A stretch of DNA of 64,000 nucleotides. Source: Njordibacter sp937773555 (GTDB lineage: Bacteria > Pseudomonadota > Gammaproteobacteria > Pseudomonadales > Balneatricaceae). Below, in pieces: positions 41,815 to 50,966 of this stretch. The notes beneath the pieces are model-generated. The model searched no databases and was not told the origin of the DNA. It saw nothing but the letters and a program-made list of their open reading frames with translations. Numbering within the stretch: position 1 is the first letter of the stretch; each line of letters starts with the position of its first letter. The position numbers were made by a program, and so were the translations under genes. The DNA lies in NCBI RefSeq assembly GCF_047730085.1, contig NZ_CP159830.1:2294001-2358000 (forward strand), read 5' to 3'.

Positions 41815-43272
41815 TTAATAGGGGGATTCTAAATCGTCTAAGCGAACAAAGACGCTTTTCACCTGCGTGTAGTGGTGCAAGGTTTCTGGGCCATTCTCCC
41901 TGCCAACACCAGATTGTTTGTAGCCACCTACTGGCATCTCTGCAGGTGAATCACCCCAGCTATTGATCCAACATATGCCAGCTTGGATCTGATTAATCAC
42001 CCGGTGGGCCCTGCTAATATCTTGGCTAAATACACCCGCCGCCAAACCATAGTCTGTATCATTTGCACGAGCAATTACCTCATCTTCATCAGTAAACTTT
42101 AAAATAGACATCACTGGGCCAAATATTTCTTCTTTTACGTGCACCATGTCGTCCGTGCAATCAGCAAATATGGTGGGTTCAACAAAGTACCCGTGCTGGG
42201 TCGCCTCAGACTGATGCCGGTGTCCACCACACACTAAGCGCGCACTGGTGAGTTTGGCCCCTTCAATAAAGCCCATTACTTTTTCTAAATGTTCTATACT
42301 AATCAAGGCACCCATTTGAGTGTCTAAATCAAGCGGATCACCAAGTTTAATTCTATTGGCACATTCAACCGCTTTGGCCACAAATTCATCATATACTCCA
42401 GCCTGCACAAACACCCGAGTGCCATTAGTGCACACTTCACCTTGGGTGTAAAAATTAGCCAACATTGCCCCTGCCACAGCATTATCCAACTTGGCATCAT
42501 CAAACACTAGCATAGGTGACTTGCCACCCAACTCCATGGTCACTTGTTTAAGGTTGGAAGCAGAGTCAGACATGATTTTTTTGCCAGTACCAGATTCCCC
42601 AGTAAAGGAGACTTTAGCGACATCTTTATGGGCAGTAAGCATTTGACCCACACGAAAATCACCTTGCACTACGTTAAATACGCCGTCCGGCACGCCCGCT
42701 TCAGTATAAATTTCTGCCAACTTCATGACGCTTAATGGGGTTTCTTCAGAAGGCTTAAACACCATAGTATTACCTGCAGCCAAGCAAGGCCCAGACTTCC
42801 AACAGGCAATTTGAATGGGATAATTCCAGGCTCCAATACCAGCACACACCCCTAAAGGTTCACGACGTGACATGAAAAAAGCATCTTTACCTAAGTCTTG
42901 CTGCGTGCCTTGCATGCCACAAATGAGCCCAGCATAGTACTCGATCACGTCAGCACCGGAGACTATATCCACACAATTAGCTTCTTGCAGAGGTTTACCT
43001 GTGTCTAATACTTCTAGCTGCGCCAACTCATCGTTGCGTTCACGTAATATTCTTGCTGCTTTTTGCAGGATACGTGCACGCTCAACAGGCATCATTGCAG
43101 ACCAAATGGCAAACCCAGCTTGGGCCGACACAACAGCAGCATCCACGTCTCCCTGACTAGCTTGGTCTATGGTACCTAGGGGCTGGCCAGTGGCCGGATT
43201 AATACTAGTAAATGTTTCATTAGACGTTGCGCTCGTATGAGCACCGTTAATATAGAGCTGCGTGTGTTGCAT
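41815..43272 (-). CDS. betB: Betaine aldehyde dehydrogenase BetB
   Basis: 485-residue NAD(P)-dependent aldehyde dehydrogenase making the osmoprotectant glycine betaine. Seen: IGAWNYPIQIACWKSGPCLAAGN, nucleotide loop FTGESGTGKKI, catalytic Glu in MELGGKSPMLV, and catalytic Cys in YTQGEVCTNGTRVFV. PVGGYKQSGVGRENG near the C terminus is typical of BetB. First gene of betBA; the promoter region upstream contains a likely BetI site. Together with BetA it supplies glycine betaine for salt tolerance. Confidence 0.95.
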   Translation of the reverse strand: MQHTQLYINGAHTSATSNETFTSINPATGQPLGTIDQASQGDVDAAVVSAQAGFAIWSAMMPVERARILQKAARILRERNDELAQLEVLDTGKPLQEANCVDIVSGADVIEYYAGLICGMQGTQQDLGKDAFFMSRREPLGVCAGIGAWNYPIQIACWKSGPCLAAGNTMVFKPSEETPLSVMKLAEIYTEAGVPDGVFNVVQGDFRVGQMLTAHKDVAKVSFTGESGTGKKIMSDSASNLKQVTMELGGKSPMLVFDDAKLDNAVAGAMLANFYTQGEVCTNGTRVFVQAGVYDEFVAKAVECANRIKLGDPLDLDTQMGALISIEHLEKVMGFIEGAKLTSARLVCGGHRHQSEATQHGYFVEPTIFADCTDDMVHVKEEIFGPVMSILKFTDEDEVIARANDTDYGLAAGVFSQDISRAHRVINQIQAGICWINSWGDSPAEMPVGGYKQSGVGRENGPETLHHYTQVKSVFVRLDDLESPY

Positions 43273-43302
43273 AAGATTAATTCAAAAAGGGTTAATGGAT
43301 TT

Positions 43303-43326
43303 TTTATTGAATGGTTGTTCGATAAA
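43303..43326. promoter_or_regulatory. Candidate BetI operator upstream of betBA
   Basis: Inverted repeat TTTATTGAA (43303-43311), six spacer bases, TTCGATAAA (43318-43326); eight of nine positions pair. The ATTGAA/TTCAAT arms resemble known BetI sites, although the spacing here is wider. It lies 31 bp upstream of the betB start codon, a good place for repression. It could also serve the divergent gene at 43438. Confidence 0.5.
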
Positions 43327-43437
43327 GAGTCTACCTGAATGTCTTGCAATGTCAACGGAAGCAAGCTGGACGAGCAGTCCTACTCGCGGGTACACTGCTA
43401 CTTACTGAAGAGTAATATCACTATTCGAGAATAACAA

Positions 43438-44537
43438 ATGTTCATCGTTTTAATGAAAAGTATTAAATGGATAACCATCAGTTTGGTGGCTTTAATGATT
43501 GCTCTCGCTTTATTGATTTGGAGCATTACTTTTCACCCACCCGCCTTGCAGCCAGAAGTGGTGATCAACCAAACCGAGGCACCCATATTAGAACCCGGCC
43601 AAGAGGTAAAGATACTCAGCTGGAATTTACAGTATATGTCTGGCAAGAATTACGAATTTTGGTATGACCGTTTGGATGGCGATGGACCAGACATTAGGGC
43701 CAGCAAAGCTGACATTGACCAAACCTTTAAGCACGTTGCACAGCTTATTATTGAGCAAAACCCAGACGTTATCTTGCTACAAGAACTGCATGATAATGCC
43801 AAACGCACCGATTATGAAGACCAGCTCCAGCGCCTTCTCACTATGCTTCCCGCTAAATACGGCAACTATAGTGAAGCATTTTATTGGCAAGCAAACTTTG
43901 TACCTCTACCACAAATTATGGGCTCGGTAGGGATGAAACTAGCAGTGATCTCGAAATATAAGTTGGGTGATGCATTGCGCCACCAGTTAGCCACCAGTTA
44001 GCCACTATAAAAAATGACCTATTGACTGATCAATTTAACTTCCGCCGGGCGATCCAAGAAGTCAGCCTACCTATCTTTGGAGGTGAGAAGCTAACTGTTA
44101 TGAATACTCACTTTGACGCTTTTGCTCAAGGTTCAGATACTATGCAGCAGCAAGTGTCTTACTTACAGCGGTTATTGACTGATAAAAATGACAATAATGA
44201 GTCTTGGATAATTGCTGGCGACTTTAATTTACTGCCCCCAGGCCAATATGAAAACATGGATGCCACTGGCCGCAGCTTTTACCAACCTGATAGTGAATTT
44301 ACCCGAATTTATAATCAGTTTAATGTTATCCCCAGTATCGATCAGGCTAATGGAGCTGATGCCAAAGAATGGTTTACTTATTTCCCTAACCGCTCAGAAG
44401 TGACTGCACCAGATCGCACCTTAGATTACTTTGTGTATAGCAACAACATGCGGGTTAACAAGGCTGAAGTACTGCAGCAAGACACCTGGCATATATCAGA
44501 TCACTTGCCCATGATTGCCACCATTAAATTGCCATAA
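43438..44537 (+). pseudogene. Endonuclease/exonuclease/phosphatase (EEP) family gene broken by an 11-bp duplication
   Basis: One EEP-family coding region split into two frames: 43438-44001 and 44022-44537. The first part has an N-terminal signal anchor (about 10-30), WNLQYMSG (metal Asn) and VILLQELHDN (metal Glu). The second has MNTHFDAFAQ, IIAGDFNLLPP, DRTLDYFVYS and ISDHLPMIATI (catalytic Asp-His). The break falls at a perfect tandem repeat of CCACCAGTTAG (43980-43990 and 43991-44001). Removing one copy joins the halves in frame (...LRHQLATIKNDLLTDQFNF...) with no residue missing. Family members cleave nucleic acids or phospholipids. It may be a recent knock-out, a reversible phase switch, or an assembly error. 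Confidence 0.9.
43980..44001. repeat. 11-bp perfect tandem duplication (CCACCAGTTAG x2)
   Basis: Two adjacent identical 11-bp units, followed by a partial third (CCAC). Because 11 is not a multiple of three, the extra unit shifts the reading frame and brings in a TAG at the end of the second copy. Such slipped-strand duplications can revert at measurable rates. Confidence 0.97.
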
Positions 44538-44615
44538 GTTAGTTAACTACGCTTATACCCAGTGTTGGGGGTGGGAAAAGGGACTTTATCGGCATAAACT
44601 GGTATATTGCGCGCC

Positions 44616-44885
44616 ATGGAACAGTCTGAATTATTTGAAGCCCCTAGCCCCTGTATCGGCGTATGCGAAAATAGCCCTAAGGGTTTTTGCAAAGGTTGTA
44701 TGCGCTCGCGGGATGAGCGTTTTGGGTGGCATGATATGAGCACTGGTGAGCAGCTTCAAGTAATGAAGTTGTGTGCTCGCCGTTATCAGCGAATGATGGA
44801 GCGCCGGCGCGCTAAGGGTAAAGGTGACGTTAATCTAGAGCTCAATTTTACTGAACCCCTGTCCCCTCAGACAGATTTACTGTAG
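44616..44885 (+). CDS. DUF1289 small Cys-rich protein
   Basis: 89-residue protein from ATG 44616. It has the DUF1289 pattern SPCIGVCENSPKGFCKGCMRS: four Cys spaced C-x3-C-x7-C-x2-C, likely binding a metal (Zn or Fe-S). It is followed by the usual E(R)FGWHDMS and a basic KLCARRYQRMMERRRAKGK helix. The family is widespread in proteobacteria and has no established function. The open frame begins at a TTG at 44607, but the ATG at 44616 gives the family N terminus. It ends 18 bp from the convergent recJ stop. Confidence 0.87.
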   Translation: MEQSELFEAPSPCIGVCENSPKGFCKGCMRSRDERFGWHDMSTGEQLQVMKLCARRYQRMMERRRAKGKGDVNLELNFTEPLSPQTDLL

Positions 44886-44903
44886 CTGAAACCTTGATAC
44901 TGC

Positions 44904-46628
44904 TTAAACCACAGGGCTCATGTACTGAACCATCAATTGTAAACTTTGGCGCCCACGAAACTCATTAATATCCAAACGATAGACAAGATCTGCCTGTTCA
45001 CAAGTGTTGGGCCAAACGGCTAAATCTATATTGAAATAGATAGCATCCACTAGCTCTCCTGTTTGAAGATCTGCCAATACTAACTTGAGATGCTTTTCTC
45101 CCACAATACGTTGTTGCACCACCATAAAGCGGCCATGGAACGTTGGCTCTTCAAAGCCCTGCCCCCAGGGTCCTGCTTGTTGCAAAAGAAAAGCTTGGTT
45201 AAGCTGTAACTCCTGAGTACTTAATTCACCATCAGAACGCCACTCTTGAGCCAATAAGCTGTCTGCTAGGTGTTCTTGGGCGTAGGTATTTAATGCGTCT
45301 TCAAAGTCACCAAAGTGATCAGCCTTAATGCTCAAGCCAGCTGCCATGGCATGGCCACCAAACTTGATGATTAGCCCAGGGTTACGAGCATCTACTGCTG
45401 CCAAGGCATCGCGTAAATGGAACCCTGCAATACTGCGACATGATCCCTTAAGTGTGTCTGCATCCCCTTGAGCAAATACTAACGCTGGCCGATGCCACTT
45501 CTCTTTGATTCGAGAAGCGACGATGCCTACCACTCCTTGGTGCCAATCAGGGTGGTACAAGCACACACATTTGGGCATTACTTTATCTTGGCTAGCTTCT
45601 AGGCGCGTTAAAATATTGCTAGCCTGCTGCTGCATATCCGCTTCTATATTGCGCCTTTGAGCATTGAGATCATCTAACTCTTGAGCCAGCTGGTTGGCAA
45701 TCTGTTCGTTGTCACTCAACAAACACTCAATGCCCAAGCTCATGTCATCTAGCCTACCCGCAGCATTAAGCCGTGGGCCCACACTAAAGCCTAAATCAGA
45801 AGCTTGTAGATTATGATGCTGGCGTTTTGCTACGTTTAACAAGGCTAATAAACCAGGCCTCACTTTACCTGCACGGATGCGCGCTAACCCCTGGGCTACA
45901 AGAATACGGTTGTTATGCTCCATCGGCACGAGGTCTGCTACGGTGCCTAGGGCAACTAAGTCTAGGTATTGGGCCATGTTAGGCGGCGCAATCTGTTGCT
46001 GAGCAAACCATCCCTGCGTTTGTAACTGGCGGCGTAAGGCTGACATAACGTAGAAAATGACACCAACTCCAGCCGTAGACTTAAATGGGAACTCACACCC
46101 AGGTTGGTTGGGGTTAACAATAGCATCGGCTTCGGGCAAGGTGTCAGCTGCTAGGTGATGATCTGTCACCACTACTTTTATTCCCAACTCATGGGCCCGC
46201 TTAACGCCCTCATGGCTGGCAATACCGTTGTCTACAGTGACAATTAAATCTGGCTGAATGGTTTGTGCGTAATCAACCAGAGCAGTACTTAAACCATAGC
46301 CAAAATCAAACCGGTTAGGCACTAAGTAGCTTACATTTTTGGCTCCCATGGCGCCCAATGCCAACATAGCAAGGCTGGTACTGGTTGCACCATCACAGTC
46401 GAAATCACCAACAATAACAATATGTTGTTGAGCTTCAAGCGCATGCACTAGCAGGGCCACCGCTGACTCTATGCCTTTAAGCTGATGGTAGGGCAGGAGG
46501 TTCTTGAGTTGATAATCCACTTGCACAGGGTCACTGATACCACGGTGGGCAAATACACGGGCCACGAGAGGATCAAAAGCAACATCTAGGGCAGCATTGG
46601 AGCTGCCTACACGCAAGCGAACTGACAT
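44904..46628 (-). CDS. recJ: Single-stranded-DNA-specific exonuclease RecJ
   Basis: 574-residue 5'-3' exonuclease acting in recombination and mismatch repair. The DHH-superfamily motifs are present: IVIVGDFDCDGATSTS (about 71-86), LIVTVDNGIAS, VVTDHHL and the DHHA1 region PGLIIKFGGHAMAAGLSI, followed by the C-terminal OB-like domain. Length matches E. coli RecJ (577). It lies 15 bp after thrC, as in Pseudomonas, and ends the hom-thrC-recJ operon. Confidence 0.96.
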   Translation of the reverse strand: MSVRLRVGSSNAALDVAFDPLVARVFAHRGISDPVQVDYQLKNLLPYHQLKGIESAVALLVHALEAQQHIVIVGDFDCDGATSTSLAMLALGAMGAKNVSYLVPNRFDFGYGLSTALVDYAQTIQPDLIVTVDNGIASHEGVKRAHELGIKVVVTDHHLAADTLPEADAIVNPNQPGCEFPFKSTAGVGVIFYVMSALRRQLQTQGWFAQQQIAPPNMAQYLDLVALGTVADLVPMEHNNRILVAQGLARIRAGKVRPGLLALLNVAKRQHHNLQASDLGFSVGPRLNAAGRLDDMSLGIECLLSDNEQIANQLAQELDDLNAQRRNIEADMQQQASNILTRLEASQDKVMPKCVCLYHPDWHQGVVGIVASRIKEKWHRPALVFAQGDADTLKGSCRSIAGFHLRDALAAVDARNPGLIIKFGGHAMAAGLSIKADHFGDFEDALNTYAQEHLADSLLAQEWRSDGELSTQELQLNQAFLLQQAGPWGQGFEEPTFHGRFMVVQQRIVGEKHLKLVLADLQTGELVDAIYFNIDLAVWPNTCEQADLVYRLDINEFRGRQSLQLMVQYMSPVV

Positions 46629-46643
46629 ATATGCGCGGCGCTC

Positions 46644-48032
46644 TTAGAGCTGGCTCATCATATAATCTTGCACCTTAGAAAGGTTGTTATCTAACACTTC
46701 ACAACGTTCCGGACGATCTAACAAGTCTGTTAAGTGGCTCGGAAGTGGCGGCACCACTTGACCGGCCTTAACAATGGCTTCTGAGAATTTAACAGGGTGA
46801 GCCGTGGCCAAGGTGACCATTGGCACTTCTGGGTGTTGGTTACATACCCGCCCAGCTTCAACGCCTATGGCACTATGAGGATCAAGCAAGTAATTATGTT
46901 GTTGAGCAATTTGGCTAATCACTCTACACGTTGTTTCATCATCAACACAATGACTACTAAACAACTCACGTGCTTTTTCCCATCGCTTTGGTTCTAGACT
47001 ACTTACAGTGCCGTTATTAAGGCCTGTTAACAATTCACTGAGTGCCGCTCCATCACGATCATATAGGTCAAACAAAAGGCGCTCAAAATTACTCGACACC
47101 ATAATATCCATACTTGGAGACAAGGTTTGAACTAAGCCGTGTTTTTGGTATTGGTTAGCACTGATGCAGCGGTGCAAAATATCATTTTGGTTAGTTGCAA
47201 CAACGAGCTGCTGGATGGGCAAGCCCATTTTTTTAGCTAGATAACCCGCATAAATATCACCAAAGTTACCCGTAGGTACACTAAACGACACTGGGCGGTG
47301 GGGGACTCCTAATGCAACAGCTGCATAAAAATAGTAAACCACCTGAGCCATGATCCGGGCCCAATTAATCGAATTAACTGCACCTAACTGACCACCTTTT
47401 AGAAAGGATTGATCTGAAAAACTTTGCTTAACCATTTGCTGACAATCATCAAAATTGCCACGCACAGCGATGTTGTGAACATTGTCCCCCAACAAGGTAG
47501 TCATCTGACGACGCTGTACCTCTGATACCCGTTCATGGGGATGCAAAATGAACATCTGTACACGGTTGCTGTGTTTACAGCCTTCAATGGCAGCAGAGCC
47601 AGTGTCACCAGAGGTAGCCCCCATAATGACTAAATGTTTATCACGTTTAATGAGTGCGTTGTCCATTAAACGGCCTAGCAACTGCAGAGCAAAATCTTTA
47701 AACGCTAAGGTAGGCCCGTGGAACAGCTCCAATACCCATTCGTTATGGCCTAACTGAATTAATGGCGCCACAGCCTTGTGATTAAAACTAGCATAAGTCT
47801 CATCCACCATAGTTTTAAGTTCACTGCTGCTGATGTCTTCCTCAACAAACGGCAACAAAATTTTGTGTGCCAAGTCAGCGTAGTTAAGCGTAGACCAAGA
47901 GGCTATTTCTTGATGACTAAATTGTGGTAACGTTTCTGGCACATAAAGGCCACCATCGCTTGCCAGGCCTGTAAGCAATACATCTTCAAAACTAAGACTT
48001 GGGGCTTGGCCACGAGTACTGATATAACGCAT
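46644..48032 (-). CDS. thrC: Threonine synthase ThrC
   Basis: 462-residue PLP enzyme converting O-phosphohomoserine to threonine. It starts MRYISTRGQAPSLSFEDVLLTGLASDGGLYVPE (key blocks STRGQ and ASDGGLYVPE). The PLP-Lys is in FKDFALQLLG, and ATSGDTGSAAIEG and VPTGNFGDIYAGYLAKKMG bind the phosphate. Length and sequence match the longer pseudomonad/yeast-type ThrC. It begins 8 bp after hom. Cytoplasmic; last step of threonine synthesis. Confidence 0.96.
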   Translation of the reverse strand: MRYISTRGQAPSLSFEDVLLTGLASDGGLYVPETLPQFSHQEIASWSTLNYADLAHKILLPFVEEDISSSELKTMVDETYASFNHKAVAPLIQLGHNEWVLELFHGPTLAFKDFALQLLGRLMDNALIKRDKHLVIMGATSGDTGSAAIEGCKHSNRVQMFILHPHERVSEVQRRQMTTLLGDNVHNIAVRGNFDDCQQMVKQSFSDQSFLKGGQLGAVNSINWARIMAQVVYYFYAAVALGVPHRPVSFSVPTGNFGDIYAGYLAKKMGLPIQQLVVATNQNDILHRCISANQYQKHGLVQTLSPSMDIMVSSNFERLLFDLYDRDGAALSELLTGLNNGTVSSLEPKRWEKARELFSSHCVDDETTCRVISQIAQQHNYLLDPHSAIGVEAGRVCNQHPEVPMVTLATAHPVKFSEAIVKAGQVVPPLPSHLTDLLDRPERCEVLDNNLSKVQDYMMSQL

Positions 48033-48040
48033 ATTTCTTC

Positions 48041-49354
48041 CTAACCGTCTAAGTTTTCGACACGAATTCGCGTCACTTCACCACTAACGTCTGCCAAGGC
48101 TTCAATGGCCTTAATAGCATCGTTCATATGGCCTTCCAGCACAGGGCGAGTCAATATAATCACCGGCACCTGCGAGGACACATGAGTTTGTTGACGAATA
48201 GCTTCAATGCTTATACCTGCATTACCCAGGATCTGAGTGATTTGGGCTAGGACACCTGGTTTTTCAGACACCGCCATGCGCATGTAAAATGCAGTAACTA
48301 CGTTATCCATCGACAAGATAGGGCTATCAGACATAGCGTCTTGCTGGAAGGCTAAAGATGGCATACGCACGTTTTGATCCACAGCCATATCACGAACAAC
48401 GTCTACCAGATCTGCCACTATTGAGGACGCTGTGGGTTCTGCGCCGGCTCCAGCACCATAGTACATAGTTGGACCAACAGCATTGCCATCAACTAAGACA
48501 GCGTTCATTACGCCGTGAACGTTAGCAATCAAACGTTTTTCTGGAATCAAGGTGGGGTGCACACGCAACTCTATACCCGCTTCAGTCCGGCGAGTTAGGC
48601 CTAGGTGCTTAATGCGGTAACCTAAGGATTCTGCATTAGCTACGTCTTCAGCTGATACTTTACTAATTCCTTCGGTGTAACACTGGTCAAACTGTAAAGG
48701 AATACCAAAGGCTACTGACGATAAGATAGTTAGCTTGTGCGCCGCATCGATGCCTTCTACATCAAAGGTGGGGTCTGCTTCTGCATAACCTAGCTCCTGT
48801 GCCTCCTTTAACACGTCGGCAAAGGCACGGCCCTTATCACGCATTTCCGTAAGGATGAAATTGCCAGTACCATTAATAATACCAGCCAGCCAATTAATAC
48901 TGTTAGCCGCCAACCCCTCACGCAACGCCTTAACAATAGGAATACCACCAGCAATGGCGGCTTCATAGGCCACGACAACGTTGTATTTGCGGGCTGCTTC
49001 AAAAATTTCGTTACCATGTTCAGCTATTAAGGCCTTGTTGGCCGTCACTACATGTTTACCATTACGAATGGCTGTGAGGACGAGCTCTTTTGCTGGCTCA
49101 TGCCCACCAATAAGCTCTACGAGCACATCAATATCAGGGTTATTAGCGACAGCAAATATATCATCGGTAATGGCTGTGTTACCGGTATCACAATTAACAT
49201 TAGGACGACGTTGAGCAATGTGTTCAACCACAATAGCGCGGCCAGTGCGGCGCGTTATCTCTTCACAGTTGCGCTGTAATACATTAAACGTTCCACCACC
49301 GACGGTGCCAAATCCACAAATACCAACTCTTACCGGTTTCAAGGTAATCCCCAT
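48041..49354 (-). CDS. hom: Homoserine dehydrogenase
   Basis: 437-residue monofunctional homoserine dehydrogenase, reducing aspartate semialdehyde to homoserine. The NAD(P) fold VRVGICGFGTVGGGTFNVL is at the N terminus, the catalytic region GIINGTGNFILTEM and DPTFDVEGIDAAHKL are in the middle, and an ACT domain (about 355-435, EKPGVLAQITQILGNAGISIEAI as the core motif, cited in part) is at the C terminus, suggesting threonine feedback. No aspartokinase domain is fused. First gene of hom-thrC-recJ. No good Shine-Dalgarno upstream of ATG 49354. Confidence 0.96.
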   Translation of the reverse strand: MGITLKPVRVGICGFGTVGGGTFNVLQRNCEEITRRTGRAIVVEHIAQRRPNVNCDTGNTAITDDIFAVANNPDIDVLVELIGGHEPAKELVLTAIRNGKHVVTANKALIAEHGNEIFEAARKYNVVVAYEAAIAGGIPIVKALREGLAANSINWLAGIINGTGNFILTEMRDKGRAFADVLKEAQELGYAEADPTFDVEGIDAAHKLTILSSVAFGIPLQFDQCYTEGISKVSAEDVANAESLGYRIKHLGLTRRTEAGIELRVHPTLIPEKRLIANVHGVMNAVLVDGNAVGPTMYYGAGAGAEPTASSIVADLVDVVRDMAVDQNVRMPSLAFQQDAMSDSPILSMDNVVTAFYMRMAVSEKPGVLAQITQILGNAGISIEAIRQQTHVSSQVPVIILTRPVLEGHMNDAIKAIEALADVSGEVTRIRVENLDG

Positions 49355-49408
49355 TGCGCCAAATGCGCGTATCTAATTAATGTATAAAAACAAGCCGCAT
49401 ATTGTAGC

Positions 49409-50188
49409 CTAACAGGCCTTGCCTGTCAGCTTATAAGCAGCCAGTCCCAGCCATTCTTTAAAGGCCTGATTGAGGTTGCGTAAATGCTCTGCAAAGCCCC
49501 AGTCAAAACGCAATAAATTACCCTTTTCTGCACGATAATCTACTGCGTAGGGCTGCATTGCCCAGCCTGCTTTGCAAAACACTGCAAGGGATCTTGGCAT
49601 ATGAAAAGCACTGGTCACCAGCAACCAGCGTTGGCCAGGTTTTGGTTGCATCATGGCCTTCGTTAGTACAGCATTTTCCACCGTATTACGTGATTTCGAC
49701 TCTAGCATTAAGCGACCTTGGGGCAGCCCCATAGATTGCCCAAACTGCCTTGCAACTTCTGCACCTGTGGTGCCCTGTTGAACCATACTGCCAGAGCCAC
49801 CAGTAAAAACTAATTGAGCTTGAGGGTAAGCATTAGCCAGCATGACCATGGTGGTTAAACGCTCAGCACCATCACCCAGGGCAACTTGTTGCCAAGCATG
49901 ACTTAAGCTAACCGCTTCGCCACCGCCAAGCACCACAATGCCATCAACATGGGCGGGGAGCAAAACTGGAGGATTTTGTTGCTCTAGGGGGTAAAATAGC
50001 CATTCACCAATGGGAAACAAAGCAATGGTTAGGCACACTAACGCCAAGGCAACCAAAATCCTTCGGGCGGCCTTATGCCACCCCACATAGAGGCACACAA
50101 CACCAAGACCCAACCCCATGAGTAGCACACTATCCACAGCCACCAACAACCAGGCTAATTTGGCAACATAAAAAAACACCGAGTCCAT
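49409..50188 (-). CDS. YdcF/ElyC (DUF218) family membrane protein
   Basis: 259-residue inner-membrane protein. It has two N-terminal TM helices (about 12-35 and 40-60) and a DUF218 domain from about residue 80 with VDGIVVLGGGEAVS, LVFTGGSG and SKSRNTVENAVLTKAMM. The ElyC branch of this family affects peptidoglycan/undecaprenyl-phosphate metabolism in E. coli, but the biochemical activity is not settled. It is located between dsbC and hom, 14 bp after the dsbC stop, so it is probably co-transcribed with dsbC. Confidence 0.87.
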   Translation of the reverse strand: MDSVFFYVAKLAWLLVAVDSVLLMGLGLGVVCLYVGWHKAARRILVALALVCLTIALFPIGEWLFYPLEQQNPPVLLPAHVDGIVVLGGGEAVSLSHAWQQVALGDGAERLTTMVMLANAYPQAQLVFTGGSGSMVQQGTTGAEVARQFGQSMGLPQGRLMLESKSRNTVENAVLTKAMMQPKPGQRWLLVTSAFHMPRSLAVFCKAGWAMQPYAVDYRAEKGNLLRFDWGFAEHLRNLNQAFKEWLGLAAYKLTGKAC

Positions 50189-50202
50189 AACCTGACCCTT
50201 AG

Positions 50203-50958
50203 TTAGAGAATGCCTAAACGCTTAGCCAATTCATTAGCGGGCAAATAGCCAGGCCAAAGCTCACCAGAATCTAACACAATAGCTGGAGTGCCGTTAACAC
50301 CTATTTCTTGGCCCAAGGTGTAATGAGCTATTACCGGATTTTCGCACAGTTGTGGTGAGGTCTGAGGGGCTTGCTTATTGTGCGCACGCAACTTAGCCTC
50401 AGTTAAAAATTCATTCGCATTTTCAGCACACCAGGAATCTACCAGCACCTGGTAACTCGGTGAGCCTAGGCCAGCCCGCGGAAAAGCCAAATATTTCACT
50501 TCAATACCAAGGGCATTCATAGCAGCCATTTCTGCATGTAGCTTTTGGCAATAAAAACAATCTACGTCAGTAAATACTGTAATCGTAGCTTTTTTCTCCC
50601 CCTGAGCAGGAAACACCCACGACTGTTGCGCAGCTGGGCCTTGCATGGCCAACAACCTGGCCCCTAAGGCGCTTTGTTCGGTTAAATTTACCAGGCTAGC
50701 ACCGGAGGTATTTTGATACATGGTTCCAGCGAAAAAAAACTCCCCGTCTGCACTCATGTAAAGGCGGTCGCCTGTGTTTAATAAAACATCGTAAATACCA
50801 ACCATCGGTGTTGGCGCAATACTGGAGGCCTTCATATCTGGATTAATTCTGGCCAAACTAGACTCTAGTTGGGTATATCTGTCTGCCCACACATTGGGCG
50901 CCAAGAATACCAGCAGCAAAGCCAACATGGAGGCGAATCTTGTGATGATTAAATGCAT
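50203..50958 (-). CDS. dsbC: Thiol:disulfide interchange protein DsbC
   Basis: 251-residue periplasmic disulfide isomerase. It has a signal peptide (about 1-25, cleavage near VWA-DR), an N-terminal dimerisation domain (about 26-90, MVGIYDVLLNTGDRLYMSADGEF region) and a thioredoxin domain with KATITVFTDVDCFYCQKLH. The active site reads CFYC, whereas E. coli DsbC has CGYC. The cis-Pro loop is NGTPAIVL. Position between xerD and hom is the same as in Pseudomonas. It starts 8 bp after xerD ends. Confidence 0.94.
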   Translation of the reverse strand: MHLIITRFASMLALLLVFLAPNVWADRYTQLESSLARINPDMKASSIAPTPMVGIYDVLLNTGDRLYMSADGEFFFAGTMYQNTSGASLVNLTEQSALGARLLAMQGPAAQQSWVFPAQGEKKATITVFTDVDCFYCQKLHAEMAAMNALGIEVKYLAFPRAGLGSPSYQVLVDSWCAENANEFLTEAKLRAHNKQAPQTSPQLCENPVIAHYTLGQEIGVNGTPAIVLDSGELWPGYLPANELAKRLGIL

Positions 50959-50966
50959 AATATAGG

